64,000 nt of DNA from Megamerina dolium (GCA_963854835.1 OY978528.1:55609322-55673321), one strand, 5' to 3'. Shown: positions 46,501 through 58,949, numbered from the stretch's first letter. Notes: generated by a model from the letters alone, not told the origin. Translations and numbers: made by a program.

Positions 46501-47904
46501 GACAAATTTTAGGATTTTTTTTTAAAACATACATACTTACTTAACCTATATCAACACCAATTTCGTAGTGGAGACTTCTGTAATGGAAGTAGTTCTAGTA
46601 ACATAGCCGGTAGAACTGATTTATTACATAAAGCTTTTGTAACTAAGCCAATAACAACAATTTGGAAACTATGGTAAAGTTTAATGACATTACATATGAC
46701 ATGAATTTGTCACCTTGTGAATGAAAAATGTCAATGATTTTAATAAAATGAATTATAATATTTTTGATTTTATAGATATTTTCAGCACTGTCGATATGTA
46801 TGTAAATAGTATATTACAAGAGCATAAAAACTTTGTTGTATGCAGTTGATAGTTCAATACTGTATTTGATAACTAACGGTAATATATTTCCTTCCTATAC
46901 ATAGTTATGACACCAATGGAGAGATATACTATACATATAAGGTACACTATCACACAGAATGTTTAGTAAATGAGTATGTAGGAGGGAGGGCGTATTTGCA
47001 ACATTGTGTTTTGTATGTTTTTGACATATTTTCTCCTATTAAGTATTTGTTTCTATACAAAAGGTGTGTATGGTAAGGATTTTTTTTTTTTTTTACCATA
47101 CAAACTGCATTTACGAACGAGAATGTGCTGCTTACTATAAGCTCTTAAAGAGTACGTACTTAAATGATGTTCGATATTTTTCTTCTCCTTTATATCTTGC
47201 TAAGTTTTTTTTTTTTTCATAAACTTTATTGACTATAGTTGCTAGTAGATAGCGCTTGATCCAAACTTAGTTGATTGTGTATGCAAATATGACTTTTATT
47301 TTTTTATATATTCATTTTACTTACAATTTAAACACTTGGTGATGGCTCTATGGCAACATTTTGCATTTACCGATATACTTATGTATTGCATGAGTAGTTA
47401 AAAAGAGAGTTTTATCAACTTTAGATTGAAAACACAATAGTGATGGCTCATAAGCGCCGTTGCCGAGCAAGCAAGTGTCGCTAAAGAAGTGCACTAAATA
47501 TGAAGGAATGTACCTCTTGCTTTGGCCAAATGCCAAAAATCACAATATTAAACACAAGTTATACACATAAGAGTAACTTGCACTGGATTATAACGCCAAA
47601 TATGAGCTGCAGTCTCTATGGTGCTACTTTTTTAGGCCCGTTTTTTTTTTTCAACTATTCTTTTGTATTTCAGACCAACGCAGTTGTGGTTATAATAGCG
47701 CCTTTGAATTGTATAGAAAATAATCAACTCAATAGAGATATATTTTACATACTTTTTCTCTTTTTCAGTAACTCTTCTTTTGTAATTCTTTTACAAAAAA
47801 AAGGTGCACAAGAGTGGACCATAGTTTTACTTGATTAGGTGCAAAAAGAGCGAGAAAAAATTGTACAAAAAGGCATAACTACTCGAAAAAATATAGTTAA
47901 TAAC
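46501..47904. other. AT-rich spacer, no gene seen
   Basis: Poly-T runs occur at 47081, 47207 and 47641. Frames at 47348 and 47500 overlap on opposite strands and have no recognised similarity. Confidence 0.5.
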
Positions 47905-47990
47905 TAGTGATGAAAAACTTTCGATGGTACTATCGATAGTACCGATAGTTCAATTTTGCCGTCACTATCGAATATTGTGCAACACTATAA
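47905..47990. other. ATCGAT-rich block with an 18-bp perfect palindrome
   Basis: GGTACTATCGATAGTACC (47926-47943) is a perfect palindrome. It lies within TAGTGATGAAAAACTTTCGA ... CACTATCGAATATTGTGCAAC. A related sequence in inverse orientation (ACTATCGATAATTTTCCAAC) sits at about 50181-50200, past the retrotransposon. The two may be the ends of a DNA transposon, but no clear target duplication was found. Confidence 0.5.
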
Positions 47991-48127
47991 TTGTTGTATT
48001 TCCCATTTAACTATTTTTGAATTTCATCAAAGATGCTGAGCAAATTTGTAGTTAAATGAAATATGAGCAAAAAGTTGTTAATACGCAATTAAAATAAATA
48101 GATACCATTAGTATATAAAATCGGAAC

Positions 48128-49659
48128 ATGACAGGGGACCAACTGAGTGGTCAAAGTATAACCAGAGATGAAGTGTTAAAAGCAATAACTTATGCAACAA
48201 GTAAAAAATCTGTAGGACCAGATGGTATTCCAGCGGAATTTTTTAAACTCATAGATATACTGACAAATTTGTTTAATAAAATTTATGATACAGGCATATA
48301 TCCAAAGGAATGGTTGCAATCAAGTTTTATACCATTACCAAAAAAAGCTAAGGTACGTAAATGCGATGATTACCGGCTAGTTAGTCTGATGAGCCACGGC
48401 TTAAAAATATTTCTAAAAATACTTAAGGCCCGCCTATTCCTAAAATGCGAAGAAGTAATGGGCCGTACGCAATTTGGTTTCAAACAAGCTATGGGAACAC
48501 GCGAAGCCCTGTTCAGCCTACAAGTACTCATTCAAAACTGCAAAGATGTGCAAAAAGATGTGTATGTATGCTTCATTGATTACGAAAAAGCCTTCGATAA
48601 AGTTCTTCATGAAAAGCTGATCAAGATTCTCAAAAATATTGACATAGATGAAAAAGAGATGAGATGTATTACCAATCTATATTGGAATCAAACCGCGCAC
48701 TTAAAATTAGAGGAAAATGTGGCAAAGGATATAAAAATCAAAAAAGGTGTTCGCAAGGATGTATTTTGTCTCCAATGCTCTTCAACATATACTCAGAGTA
48801 TATATTTGAAGAAGCTATAGCATCTTGCAACAAGGGAATCAAAGTAAACGGTCAGATGATAAATAACATAAGATTTGCCGACGACACTACAATAATAGCT
48901 GACAATATAGACGATCTTCAACAACTTGTAAAATCTGTAAGTGAAAAAAGTCGGCAATATGGACTAAGCATCAACAAACATAAAACTAAATTCATGATTA
49001 TATCTAAAACTCAGACTAATAACATAGAATTATGTATAGATGACCAGACAATCGAAAGAGTATCAAGCTTCAAATACTTGGGTTGTTGGCTAACCGACAA
49101 TTGGCAAAATGACAAAGAAATCCGTTGTCGTATAGAAGCAACTAGAACAGCATTCTACAAATACAGAAAAGTTCTATGCAACCGAAGTTTGAGCATAAAA
49201 CTTCGAATGCGATACCTAAAGTGTTATGTTTGGTCTGTGTTGTTATATGGTGTTGAAGCGTGGACCTTAAAACTTACATTGATGAACCAGTTTGTTCTTT
49301 TGAAATGTGGTGCTATCGTCGTATGCTAAAAATTTCATGGACAGATAAAATCAGCAACAATGAAGTATTACGAACACTCAAAAAAGAAAGAGAATTGCTA
49401 CAAACGATAAAACGTAGAAAAACGGCATACTTTGGACACATAATGCGAGGACCAAAGTATGAACTATTACAACTGATAAAAAAAAAAAAAACAACTGATA
49501 GTGGAAGGAAAAATAGAAGGCAAAAGAGGAATAGGACGAAAGCAAAAATCATGGTTAAGAAATATTAGAGAATGGACAGGATTAACAACAATTGGACAAC
49601 TGGTAGAAGCCGAGCGAAACAGACAAGAATATCAAAGTATAGTACTAAGCCTAAACTAG
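48128..49659 (+). pseudogene. RTE-like reverse transcriptase, nearly readable but frameshifted
   Basis: RT blocks in order: ATSKKSVGPDGIPAEFFK, PKEWLQSSFIPLPKKAK, CDDYRLVSLMSHGLKIFLKI, GRTQFGFKQAMGTREALFSL, CFIDYEKAFDKV (first catalytic Asp), then GCILSPMLFNIYSEYIFEEA, IRFADDTTIIADN (catalytic FADD), NKHKTKFMI and FKYLGCWLTDNWQNDKEIRC. The C-terminal part reads FEMWCYRRMLKISWTDKI, RRKTAYFGHIMRGPKYELLQ and WLRNIREWTGLTTIGQLVEA, ending with TAG at 49657. Frame breaks are a one-base loss at about 48752 (before GCILSP), a shift near 49295, and an A-rich insertion at about 49480-49497. Few stops otherwise, so this is one of the younger copies here. Confidence 0.88.
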
Positions 49660-49862
49660 ATCAAAAATGAAATACAAATATGTGCAATGTAACTAAGTAT
49701 CATATATGTAACAATAATTTATGTTTTCCTATGTTAAATGTTTAATGTCTCTGAGTAATGTGTATAAACAATATAATATTATAGAACTGTAAAATATTCG
49801 AATTGTGATCGCAAACATTCTGTAACAGAATATGCAAATAAAGAAGAAGTATATAATATATA
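48128..49862 (+). mobile_element. RTE-like non-LTR retrotransposon, 5'-truncated
   Basis: The element starts within the reverse transcriptase domain and runs through its C-terminal region to a 3' end near AATATGCAAATAAAGAAGAAG. The apurinic endonuclease domain expected upstream is missing. RTE-like placement is based on the combination of RT and C-terminal motifs and was not tested by search. Confidence 0.8.
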
Positions 49863-50959
49863 AGCTATCACAGTTTTAATGGTGTGTATAGGCAAAATGA
49901 CTCATCGTCCATAAATAAGTGAATACAACGAAACAAATTGATCTCTTTTTTTTGAAACGTACAATATGAATTGGTGTTATTTATAGTCAAAACTTCTTAT
50001 ATATAAAAATGTATGATATCTTTTCTTTTGTACAACATTGTTGTATTACTTTTATTATTAAAATATTCTTTATATATTTATAAATATGTATCCAAATTAT
50101 TATGTGTTGTATATGTTTACAGTATCGACAGTATCGAATAATTTACACTATAGCCTTCGAAACCGTCGAATATGAAGACTATCGATAATTTTCCAACACC
50201 ATTATATGCCAGTGCCTTCAATGTTATACCGATTTCATATATAAATAAAATATAGAGGAACAATCTTCGAGATCTATTTGTCTATTTTCTTTTTTTATTG
50301 AGATCCTCATTTACATTTCGTTTCTTTGAAAGGTTCATTTTAATATATTGCATACATTATTGCCGTCGTTCCATAGCAGCTCTCATCAATGCAGTCAATT
50401 TTTAACATTTTCTTGAAAGATTTTTCCGCCTTAATGTTGTTCATACATTTGCTTGAATTTAGAATTGTTATAGAAAAATATATCAAAAACATTTTTTATT
50501 TTTTTTTAAACAACAACAACAAAATGATCGTGCCTCAAAGATCTGAATCTCGAATATCTTAAAATATAGTTTTAAACGAAGGGAATTATTTAATTTCGGG
50601 ATTTCAAGAAGGATATATATAACCAAATAATATACCTGAAATAATTACGACTTGGAAACGTTTTCCTAATCCAATACAATCTTAACGCGTTGTCTTATTT
50701 CTTCACCATCTGAACATTTTTACATATTGCCATGCGACAAACTGCAGCCAAAGTAAAAATAAAATGTCAATCTAGCATTTGAATGCAAAGGATCCTGATT
50801 TCTTTTTAAAAAAAAGTGAATTTTGGTCCAACATTTTCCAGACTTAATCACATATCTTTGGTTTGGTGCATAATTTCATATGACATCCTTTAGATAATAT
50901 GTAGCCCAAAGTATATGCCAAAGATCGTCTGAAGGTTTCATTACGAAAAAATAGCTCCA
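49863..50959. other. AT-rich spacer, no gene seen
   Basis: Includes the inverse ATCGAT block at 50124-50216 (ACAGTATCGACAGTATCGAA, CCGTCGAATATGAAGACTAT). No gene is supported. Confidence 0.45.
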
Positions 50960-51290
50960 CTATATAGACCTCATGGACATAGTATCATCTTAGTTGGTTG
51001 AATTATTTTTTTTTTTATAATTAAAAGAAATTTCCAATAATTTGCGAGTAAGGTTTAAATTTATTCAGTTCCATAAGTTTCGATGCTTTTATAACGATTT
51101 AACGATCTTATACACAACGAAAATATTATGAGTATCATACATGATTTTCCTCCACCAAATCCTTCAGAACATAGTGTCATCATGTTTGAATAACTTTATC
51201 GATATAATTAGAAGAAATTATTAATCATTTGTCGGTGAGGTGGAAATTTATAAATTTCCATAAGTTTGTATTAAATTTTATGTATTTTAT
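50960..51290. repeat. Diverged tandem duplication, ~191-bp unit
   Basis: ACATAGTATCATCTTAGTT (50979) parallels ACATAGTGTCATCATGTTT (51170). Each is followed by AATTA(A/G)AAGAAAT, TTTG(C/T)(G/C)(A/G)GT(A/G)AGGT and TTCCATAAGTTT. Similarity is moderate. No coding function is seen. Confidence 0.55.
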
Positions 51291-54200
51291 AACTGAAAAA
51301 AGATTTAAAACACGATCCATTCTCCGCAATATATTATTTAAAATGTAAGACAACATTTCTTGGCGCATCAGAAAATCGAATGAATTTCATTTAGTTTTGT
51401 CGCCACAAATAACTCAAAATTTTTAAACATTTGCCAAGTCCTTTAGCTTTTCAAATAAAATGCTTAGGTAATCAAATTTATCATTCAATTGAATTATGTG
51501 TCATAAATATAAAACTTGTCCCTCTGCATATAAATTTTCCCACCATTATTTTGAAAAGAATGCGGTATTCTTACTATATATTAATCCTTACAATATTTTG
51601 TAGATTTTTTTTCAAAAAAATATTTACATTATTACTTCTAAGTTTAAATATTTTTTTTTTTTTATATTTTCAAAAATAAAAATATTACATTCTTCGTTTA
51701 TATTATTAATATGATTTGTATAAATAAAAAACAGCGAAAAAAAACTTCATAATTTTTCTCTTAAACCAGATACTCTGGCCAACAAAATTTATGACCACTT
51801 AAAAGATGTAACGTACAAACAACAGTGTCAAAAGAAGCAATAAAGCAACACTCTCAACTCAACCAATGAACCGCTTGATTTTTGGAGAAGGAAATGTAAA
51901 ACACGACGAGAGAAGAACTGCGAAAAAATTGCAACAAATATGCATTATTGTTATTATTTAATCCCAGTTACTGGCTCCCATATAAACACACAAAACATAC
52001 AATCACACAAACACATAGTCGAAAAAAATGATAAAATAAATATAAATAACCAAGTAAAGCCATTCAGGCAGAAAACCATTTAAGCATTCATGCTTGAACA
52101 CTAGCAAGCAAACAAAAAAAAACAACAACAACAAGAATGAAAATAAAAATAATCGCAACAAAGGAATGTTAATGGAAGAGCATTTCCTTATATGATTGTT
52201 GCCTTTTTTCGTTGTTGTTTTTTTATTGTTCTTGTTGGTATATATTTATTTGTTTTCTGTTATGGGAGCAATGCTATTGTTCTTGCTGGGAGTCATATTA
52301 CAACAACAAAATGTTTTTGAAATTACACCATTGTACAAAATTTCCACTACTGATGGTATACATGAAAAAATCCGAAATATTCTGAGAGAAGAAGTATTGA
52401 AAATGAAAAACTTTTTTCCAAATCAATTCAATTTATCATTTTAAATATGATACAAATAAATAATGTTTACAAAGAAAATATACTAAGGCGCTTAAATCAT
52501 CCATTTCGCTGATTCTAGGTGTTCCCTGGGCAATTACGGAAGCCTACAGTCGCTTTTTATGGGCTTTTAAGTTTAATTTATGTAGAGCCTCCGCAAGAAG
52601 TAAAGATGGGGAAAAAGTATACTTAGGAAAAAAACCAACGAACTTTCATTATAGATTTCCCTTATCAGGGTCTTCAAGTGCTTTAAAATATATTCGATTT
52701 TCTCTTATGTTCCAAAAGCTGTGTTGGAGAGTGTTGGATGCATGTGGGAATGTATACTTGTTTCCATGAAATACTAACCTACTGCTATAAGCAATGTTGT
52801 CATTGGGTCACACCAATTTTAGGCATTGCTTGTGAATACTCACTGTTTTTTAGTACTTGTCGAATAGAAAACCAAACAAAAAATTAGAAAGAAAAGATGA
52901 AGCAAAAAAAATGCAAAAGCCACAAAGCTAAAGGCAGCCACTAAATATATTTATTTTCCACCCCTGCCTAAAAGTCTTAAATCTAAGCGCAAATCGTCCT
53001 AAACAAATTACAACCGCATACAAACAGCATTGGCAAACGGCAAAAGCCACATGCAGTGTATACATCATACTCACACACACACACATTTATTGAAGAAGAT
53101 ATACATATTTACAATACTTGTATACATTTTCTCCACTTAGCACCAAATGGACAAGGCTATTAATAATTCTACTTTAAATGAAGATAATAACGAAATATGA
53201 CTCTGAACGTAGCGCCAGTATTGCGTTTCACCGACCCGAAAAATATGATAATTATGACGCTGATTATGATGATGATGAAGATGCTGAATAAAGTAGTATT
53301 TACCACGTGCAAGAATGTACATGTGTATCTAGAGGACGAGGAAACTGATGAATGAAATAAAAAAAAAAGGGAGAATGAGTGCGAAATAATAAAAAATCGC
53401 CGCCACAAAAACAAGCAGTAACATTACGACAAACACGAGTAAACATTATAGCAGCTCATTTAGCTGAAAAGCATCCATATACATACACACACTCCTACAA
53501 TATATTGTATGATAATGATGATAATGATGACAATGATGATGACGCTGATAATGATAAGAAGAACTTGTGGGTGTTGATAAAATGTTTATATGATAGCTAG
53601 TTGTGGAACGGATACGGGTAGGGTAAATGAGAAAGAAAAAGGCATTTTGAGTTTAACCACAAAATTTAAGACATTTTGGCTATTCATGGTAAGTTGTAGT
53701 TATTGAGACTGTGCTTGTTGTATTCTCTTTTTTTTACAGATTTATCTTATACGAAACTGAATATTTTTTTTCTATACGAGTATGAGTTTGACTTTGTGTT
53801 TTATTTGTTGCTTATTTCACTTCCTTATTGTACTTACATATAAAGATGAGTTGTATTTCTCCATTTCGTATAATGTTCGCTCATAAATTTCTCTTAAAAC
53901 CGTTTTCTAATTACGACTCCATTAAAATGCTAATTGAAATTAAGGATGCGAATGGTGCAGTTATTGTGTGTGTAGTATATTTACAGTCCATATAGTGAGT
54001 ATGTAGCATATAGATTATGAGAAAAAAAAAATACAATGTACAAAGCATGACTATATTATCATCATAATTTTTAAATATTGGGTAAAATATAATAATTATG
54101 TTGAATACTTACTTTGCTTTAAAAACAAAGAAAAAATAATGTAATTTGGAATAGGAGAGAAGACAAAAAATGCTAAGTGTTGATTCAATTAATTAGAAAC

Positions 54201-55041
54201 GGATTAGTAGCATATAAATAATTAGCAACATGCCATAATTATTGCAATAATAGAACCATAAGTAATATAATTATTATTAAGTAAATTAGGCTAACGAGTT
54301 AATACAGGTCAACTTTTCTTCTTCACTTTCTCTTGGGAATGGGAAATTATGTTTGAGGGAAAAATTTGTGTATTTGAAATAGAGTTAGAACTTTAAGCTT
54401 TAAAAATTGAACTGGAATAGTGAATTTAAAACCATTGGCTACGCCACAAGACGTATAACTCGCACTGTACACATAAATTTGTATACTATTGTGTTGTATG
54501 GGTTGCATGGGTTAGCAATCCTAATTTCATTCTAATTCAGTACTCTTTTTCGTTCTAATTCTCTCTCTCTCCCGTACTCTTTTTTTATTTCCATTATCTC
54601 TTCACTTTCTGTTTCAATTACTTTCTTATTATTGTTGATCAACATCCCGATCACTATCTCACGCATTTTTTTCTCGAATAATTAAAAATAAATAAACAGA
54701 AAACTAAATTCTCGAGAGTGAATAAAGTATAAACTATTTGAAATTATAAAAGGATAGTAATATACAAGTGTGTGTTTATTTTTCCCAACAACAACCATAT
54801 CATCTACCACCAACGCAACCTGCAGGCAAATGTGCCTCCATATTGAGCAACCCCACCGGAATTCACTCACGCAATTCACTCGCTCCCCGATGAACAACCA
54901 TTATAAAACAGCCACAGTGATGAGTACCACAGTGTGATGTGTTCAAAGAAATATTCAAAGGTCAAGATGGAATGAGTTTTGAGAATCGATTTTGGTTTTA
55001 TAATCCCCGTTAGAAACGATGGTATCATGGGGGAAAAACAG
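51291..55041. other. AT-rich spacer with (GAT)n tracts, no gene seen
   Basis: (GATGAT)-type simple sequence lies at 53244-53285 and 53508-53557, and TCTCTCTCTC near 54562. Frames at 53137-53600 are built on these tracts. Others (51431, 52196, 54682) have no recognised similarity. Confidence 0.5.
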
Positions 55042-55121
55042 TACCAGGTGTACAAGCTGAAATCCGCTGTTTTTCGATAAAAAAAAAACGCACTTTCTTT
55101 TATAGAAAGCCAAAAATTAAT

Positions 55122-56153
55122 TTATTCAAAGTATTTGCCCTCACTAGCTATACATTTTTCCCATCACTCGGACAATTTCTGTATACCATGCCATGAATTC
55201 CTCATTTTTCTAGGCAAACCACTCGTCCAGCCATTTTGCGACGTCTTCATACGAATCGGAATGCTGTTCGGCGAGCGCGTGACCGATCGACGAAAACAGG
55301 TGATAGTCAGAAGGGGCCAGGTCTGATGAATAAACGGGATGAGGTAGCACCTCCCAATTGAGTGTGTCCAAGTAGTTTTGACGTATGCGATAGGGCGTTG
55401 CCGTGGAGAAAAATCAGCTTCTCATGTATTTGTTCATAACCAGGCCTTTTTTCACCCAAAGCACGGCGCAATTTCACTAGTTGTTGGTGGTAGCGGTGAG
55501 CATTGACAATTTCACCAGGTTTCAACAGCTCGTAGTAGATGACACCCTGCTGATCCCACCAAACGAACAGCATCGTCTTGCGTCCAAAGCGATTTGGTCT
55601 TGGAGAAGAAGTTGCTGGTTGGCCGGGATCGACTCACAAGTTTTTTCGTTTAGTATTCTCAAAGTATATCCACTTTTCACCGCAAGTCACCACAAGATGC
55701 AGGAACGACTTTCTTTTTTGTATAGCAAGCAAGATTTCCGATGTGTTTTGGAGTCGCTCTATCTGCATATCGTTCAATTCATGGGGTACCCATTTTCCAA
55801 ATTTTTGAACCTTCCCCATGGCTCGTAAACATATGGAAATGGCTTGTTGAGTAGCACCTAACTATTCGGCAAGCATTTTTTGCGATTGGGTGTCGTCCTC
55901 ATCCAAAAGATTCTGCAAATCATGGTCCTCAACTTTTCTGGGTCTATTTTCACGCTTCTTGAAAGCCATTTTGACTTGAGTGACAAGTCAAAATGGCTTT
56001 CTTTGAACAGACGAAAACAGTCTCTGCAAGTGGTTTCCGATTGCGCACTGTCTCCACAAGCATTCGATGCGACTCAGCAGCATATTTCTTCAAATTGAAG
56101 CAAAAAAGTAGATCTTCCCGCATATGCTCTTTTTCTGGCACGAAACTAGACAT
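55122..56153 (-). pseudogene. Mauritiana-type mariner transposase, catalytically dead
   Basis: From ATG at 56153 the minus strand opens MSSFVPEKEHMREDLLFCFN and LKKYAAESHRMLVETV. After shifts it gives VQKFGKWVPHELNDMQIERL, LLAIQKRKSFLHLVVTCGEK, WIYFENTKRK, MLFVWWDQQGVIYYELLKPG and HEKLIFLHGNALSHTSK. It ends WEKCIASEGKYFE with TAA at 55122-55124 in yet another frame. The span (1,032 bases) is that of a ~344-residue mariner transposase. The first catalytic aspartate (GDEKW-type) reads CGEKW, and the second (HDN-type) reads HGN, so both are Gly. Multiple frameshifts add to the inactivation. Confidence 0.9.
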
Positions 56154-56245
56154 GATTATACGAGGAAAAATGTATGTTGTTATATGAAATCACTGATGAT
56201 GTTTACTAATTGATTTAAACAGATGTCGAATTCATAAAAAAAAAA

Positions 56246-58664
56246 TCTCCTTACAGTCGACTGGGGCCGACCAAACTATACCCTGCATATGTAGATTTAT
56301 ATATAAAAAGTTTACTCGAATATCCCACTTTTCTTTTATTTCCACTTTTCGAGAAACAATTTTTGCATATACTACTAATTTACACCCGAAATATGGTTGA
56401 CTTTGACGAAGTAAAAGGATTTTAAGATAATTCCGAGGCTTAGTATGGGAGCTATATAAAAGTGGGCGTGGCTTACCACTTTCTAGTAAATCCAATTAAT
56501 TTTTCAACGTTAATCCACACCGTAAATTTGGTGTCCTACGTTGAATAGTTTCTAAGCTATGGTGGTTAACATTTTTGTTCAATTTCCTCAACTTTGTATG
56601 GGAGCCCCAATAAGAAGTGGGCATGGTACGCTGATTTTCCGCCAGATTATTTCCGACTACCATATTAACCCAAGTGTTAATTATGATTGTTCTAGACAGA
56701 AGGATACAGAAGTTACAGCTATTTCAATTTAAAAGAAATTCGGTCATTTTGTATGGCGGCTACTATCAACAGTGGGCGTGGCGCGTCCATTTCCTGCGAG
56801 CCTAATTGCTGGTACAATACTAATCCATACTTTAAATCTCGTTGTCCTAGGCTAATAGCCTAGACAGACGGCAGCCTAATTCCGAATTACCGGGCTAATT
56901 CGAATTAACTCGGGCATTAGCTGCAGCTAATTCGCATTAACTCTATGAGTTAATTCTCAAAATAAGAGAGGATTAGGTCAATTTGCGCTGGCAACACTGC
57001 TGAAAGTTTTCTATTGTGAATTTTTCTCGATCCATTTTACAAAATATTAGGAGTGTTCGCTCACAAAAAACTTTCAACAATTGTTAACAGTTTTCAACAT
57101 GAAAAGCGTTGGCGAACAAATAAATCCAGCTGTCAATTACGAACTGTGAATGTCAATTTACAAATTTCTGATAGTTTTCAGTTCACGTACTTCTTGTAGA
57201 TTTTCTCATATCGAGAGTGACAGATTTCAGAAATTGATAGTGGTAGTAATGTAAGTGAGCAGACCTAATAAAACAGCAATCAGCCGTTTAGTTAATCCGC
57301 AATACTTCCTTCTGTCAGGTTAATATTTTATTCGGATTAAGTGCGGCGGTAATCCGGAATTAGGCTGCCGTCTGTCTAGGCTATAAATGGTTTGTAAGCT
57401 ATGGAGCTTAAAATTTTAGTTTGATTGCCTCGACTTTGTATGGGAGACTCATGAAGGAGTGTGCGTGGCACACTGATTTTCTGCCAGATTTTTGCCGACT
57501 ACTATATTAATTTAAGTGTCAATTATGGTTATTTTAGGCAGAAGATTGCCGAAGTTACAGCTGTTTCAATTTAAAATTTCTATTGGGGCTACAATAAACA
57601 GTGGGCGTGGTGCGCCCATTTAAAGTGAGTCTAGTTGCTCGTACAATACTATTCCATACCTTAAATCTCATTGTCCTACGCTAAATGGTTTGTAAGTTAT
57701 GGAGCTTAAAAGTTTTAGTTTAATTCCCTTGAATTTGTATGGCAGACTCATGAAAGAGTGGGCGTGGCACACTGATTTTCTGCCAGATTTTTGCCGACTA
57801 CGATATTAATTTAAGTGTCAATTATGGTTATTCTAGACAGAAGATTGCCGAAGTTACAGCTGTTTCAATTTAAAATTTGTATGAGGGCTACGATAAACAC
57901 TGGGCGTGGTGCGCCAATTTTCTGTGAGCCTAGTTGCTTGTACAATACTAATCCACACCTTAAATCTCGTTATTCTACGCTGAATAGTTTGCAAGTTATA
58001 ACCGGTAACATTTTTTTTAATTTCCGCAACTTTGTATGGGAGACCCAAAAAGCAGTGGGCGTGGCACACTGATTTTCTGCCATATTATTTCAGACTACCA
58101 TGTTAATGTAATTGTCAATTAGGGTTATTCTGGACAGAAGATTGTAAAAGTTACAGCTGTTTCAATTTAAAAGAAGTACAGACACTTTGTATGAGAGCTA
58201 CGCTAAAAAGTAGGCGTGGCTCAACCACTTTTGGCGAGGTTATATAGTAGTATAATATAAGTCTATGTGCCAAATATTTTTGTCCCAAGTGGTATATTAT
58301 GTGAGTTATAGCAAGTTAAAGATTTTGAAAATTTCGAGGTTAGTCGCTCTGAATGCTTGGTGTGGGCGTGGTTATTGACCGATCATGCCCAATATCAATC
58401 CCCTCCGTACCCTTGGATCATAGATTACTTATGCCAAATTTCATCGAAATAGCTCAATATTTACTCAAGTTATCGTGCGAACCAGCCAGGTGACAGACGG
58501 ACGGACGGACGGACGGATGGACGGACATCGTTAAATCGAAAATTTAATCGACGCTGATCACGAATATATATCTATGTCTATATCTCCGGAGATTCCTTCA
58601 AGTGGACACAAACATCTGACCGAAATGAATATACCATGCATATTGCATTATGCAGGGTATAAAA
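56246..58664 (+). repeat. Dispersed repeat family R, copy C (interrupted by a MITE)
   Basis: Begins TCTCCTTACAGTCGACTGGG and ends GCAGGGTATAAAA, as copy B does. The 5' hairpin has one mismatched pair (GTCGAC against GCCGAC). Without the MITE at 56856-57383 it is about 1,890 bp, roughly one ~312-bp tandem unit shorter than copy B. The (GGAC)n tract lies at 58496-58528. Confidence 0.9.
56856..57383. mobile_element. MITE, PIF/Harbinger-type, 528 bp
   Basis: Terminal inverted repeats of 37 bp begin TAGCCTAGACAGACGGCAGC and differ at one position. The element is flanked by TAA on both sides (56853-56855 and 57384-57386). Copies A and B show the undisrupted site as GGCTAAATGG, confirming a 3-bp TAA duplication, as made by PIF/Harbinger elements. 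No coding capacity. The interior holds further TAATTCG/CGAATTA words next to the left end and is otherwise AT-rich. Confidence 0.92.
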
Positions 58665-58744
58665 AGGATGCACAGTCGATAATAGCTCAATATGCTCACT
58701 AACGCCATCTACGAGCAAACGGATTTAAGCTTGTACACCTGGTA

Positions 58745-58949
58745 TTTGCAATAGACTTCGTATTTATACTTAAAACATTCGAATAAAGTAAAATCAATCG
58801 ACACACATTAAATAAGTCATCGAATTTTTGAAACTCCCGCGTAGTAGCTTTAAAAGCAACATTCCTCCTGTCAACTACAATAAGTTAATAGACAACGGTC
58901 AAATTTGAGGAAGCTACGTCATTCAGACAACCTGCAATTGAAAGTAGGT
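58745..58949. other. Short spacer, no gene seen
   Basis: Nothing recognisable between the mariner end and the following simple repeat. Confidence 0.45.

Larger units (their letters stand above)
55044..58742 (-). mobile_element. Mauritiana-type mariner split by a 2.4-kb insertion of repeat R
   Basis: TA duplications at 55042-55043 and 58743-58744. Inverted ends are CCAGGTGTACAAGCTGAAAT at the left and CCAGGTGTACAAGCTTAAAT as reverse complement of the right, close to the termini of the mauritiana subfamily. Removing repeat R copy C (56246-58664) leaves 1,280 bp, the standard mariner length. The insertion lies in the 5' untranslated leader, ~95 bases upstream of the transposase ATG. Confidence 0.92.
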
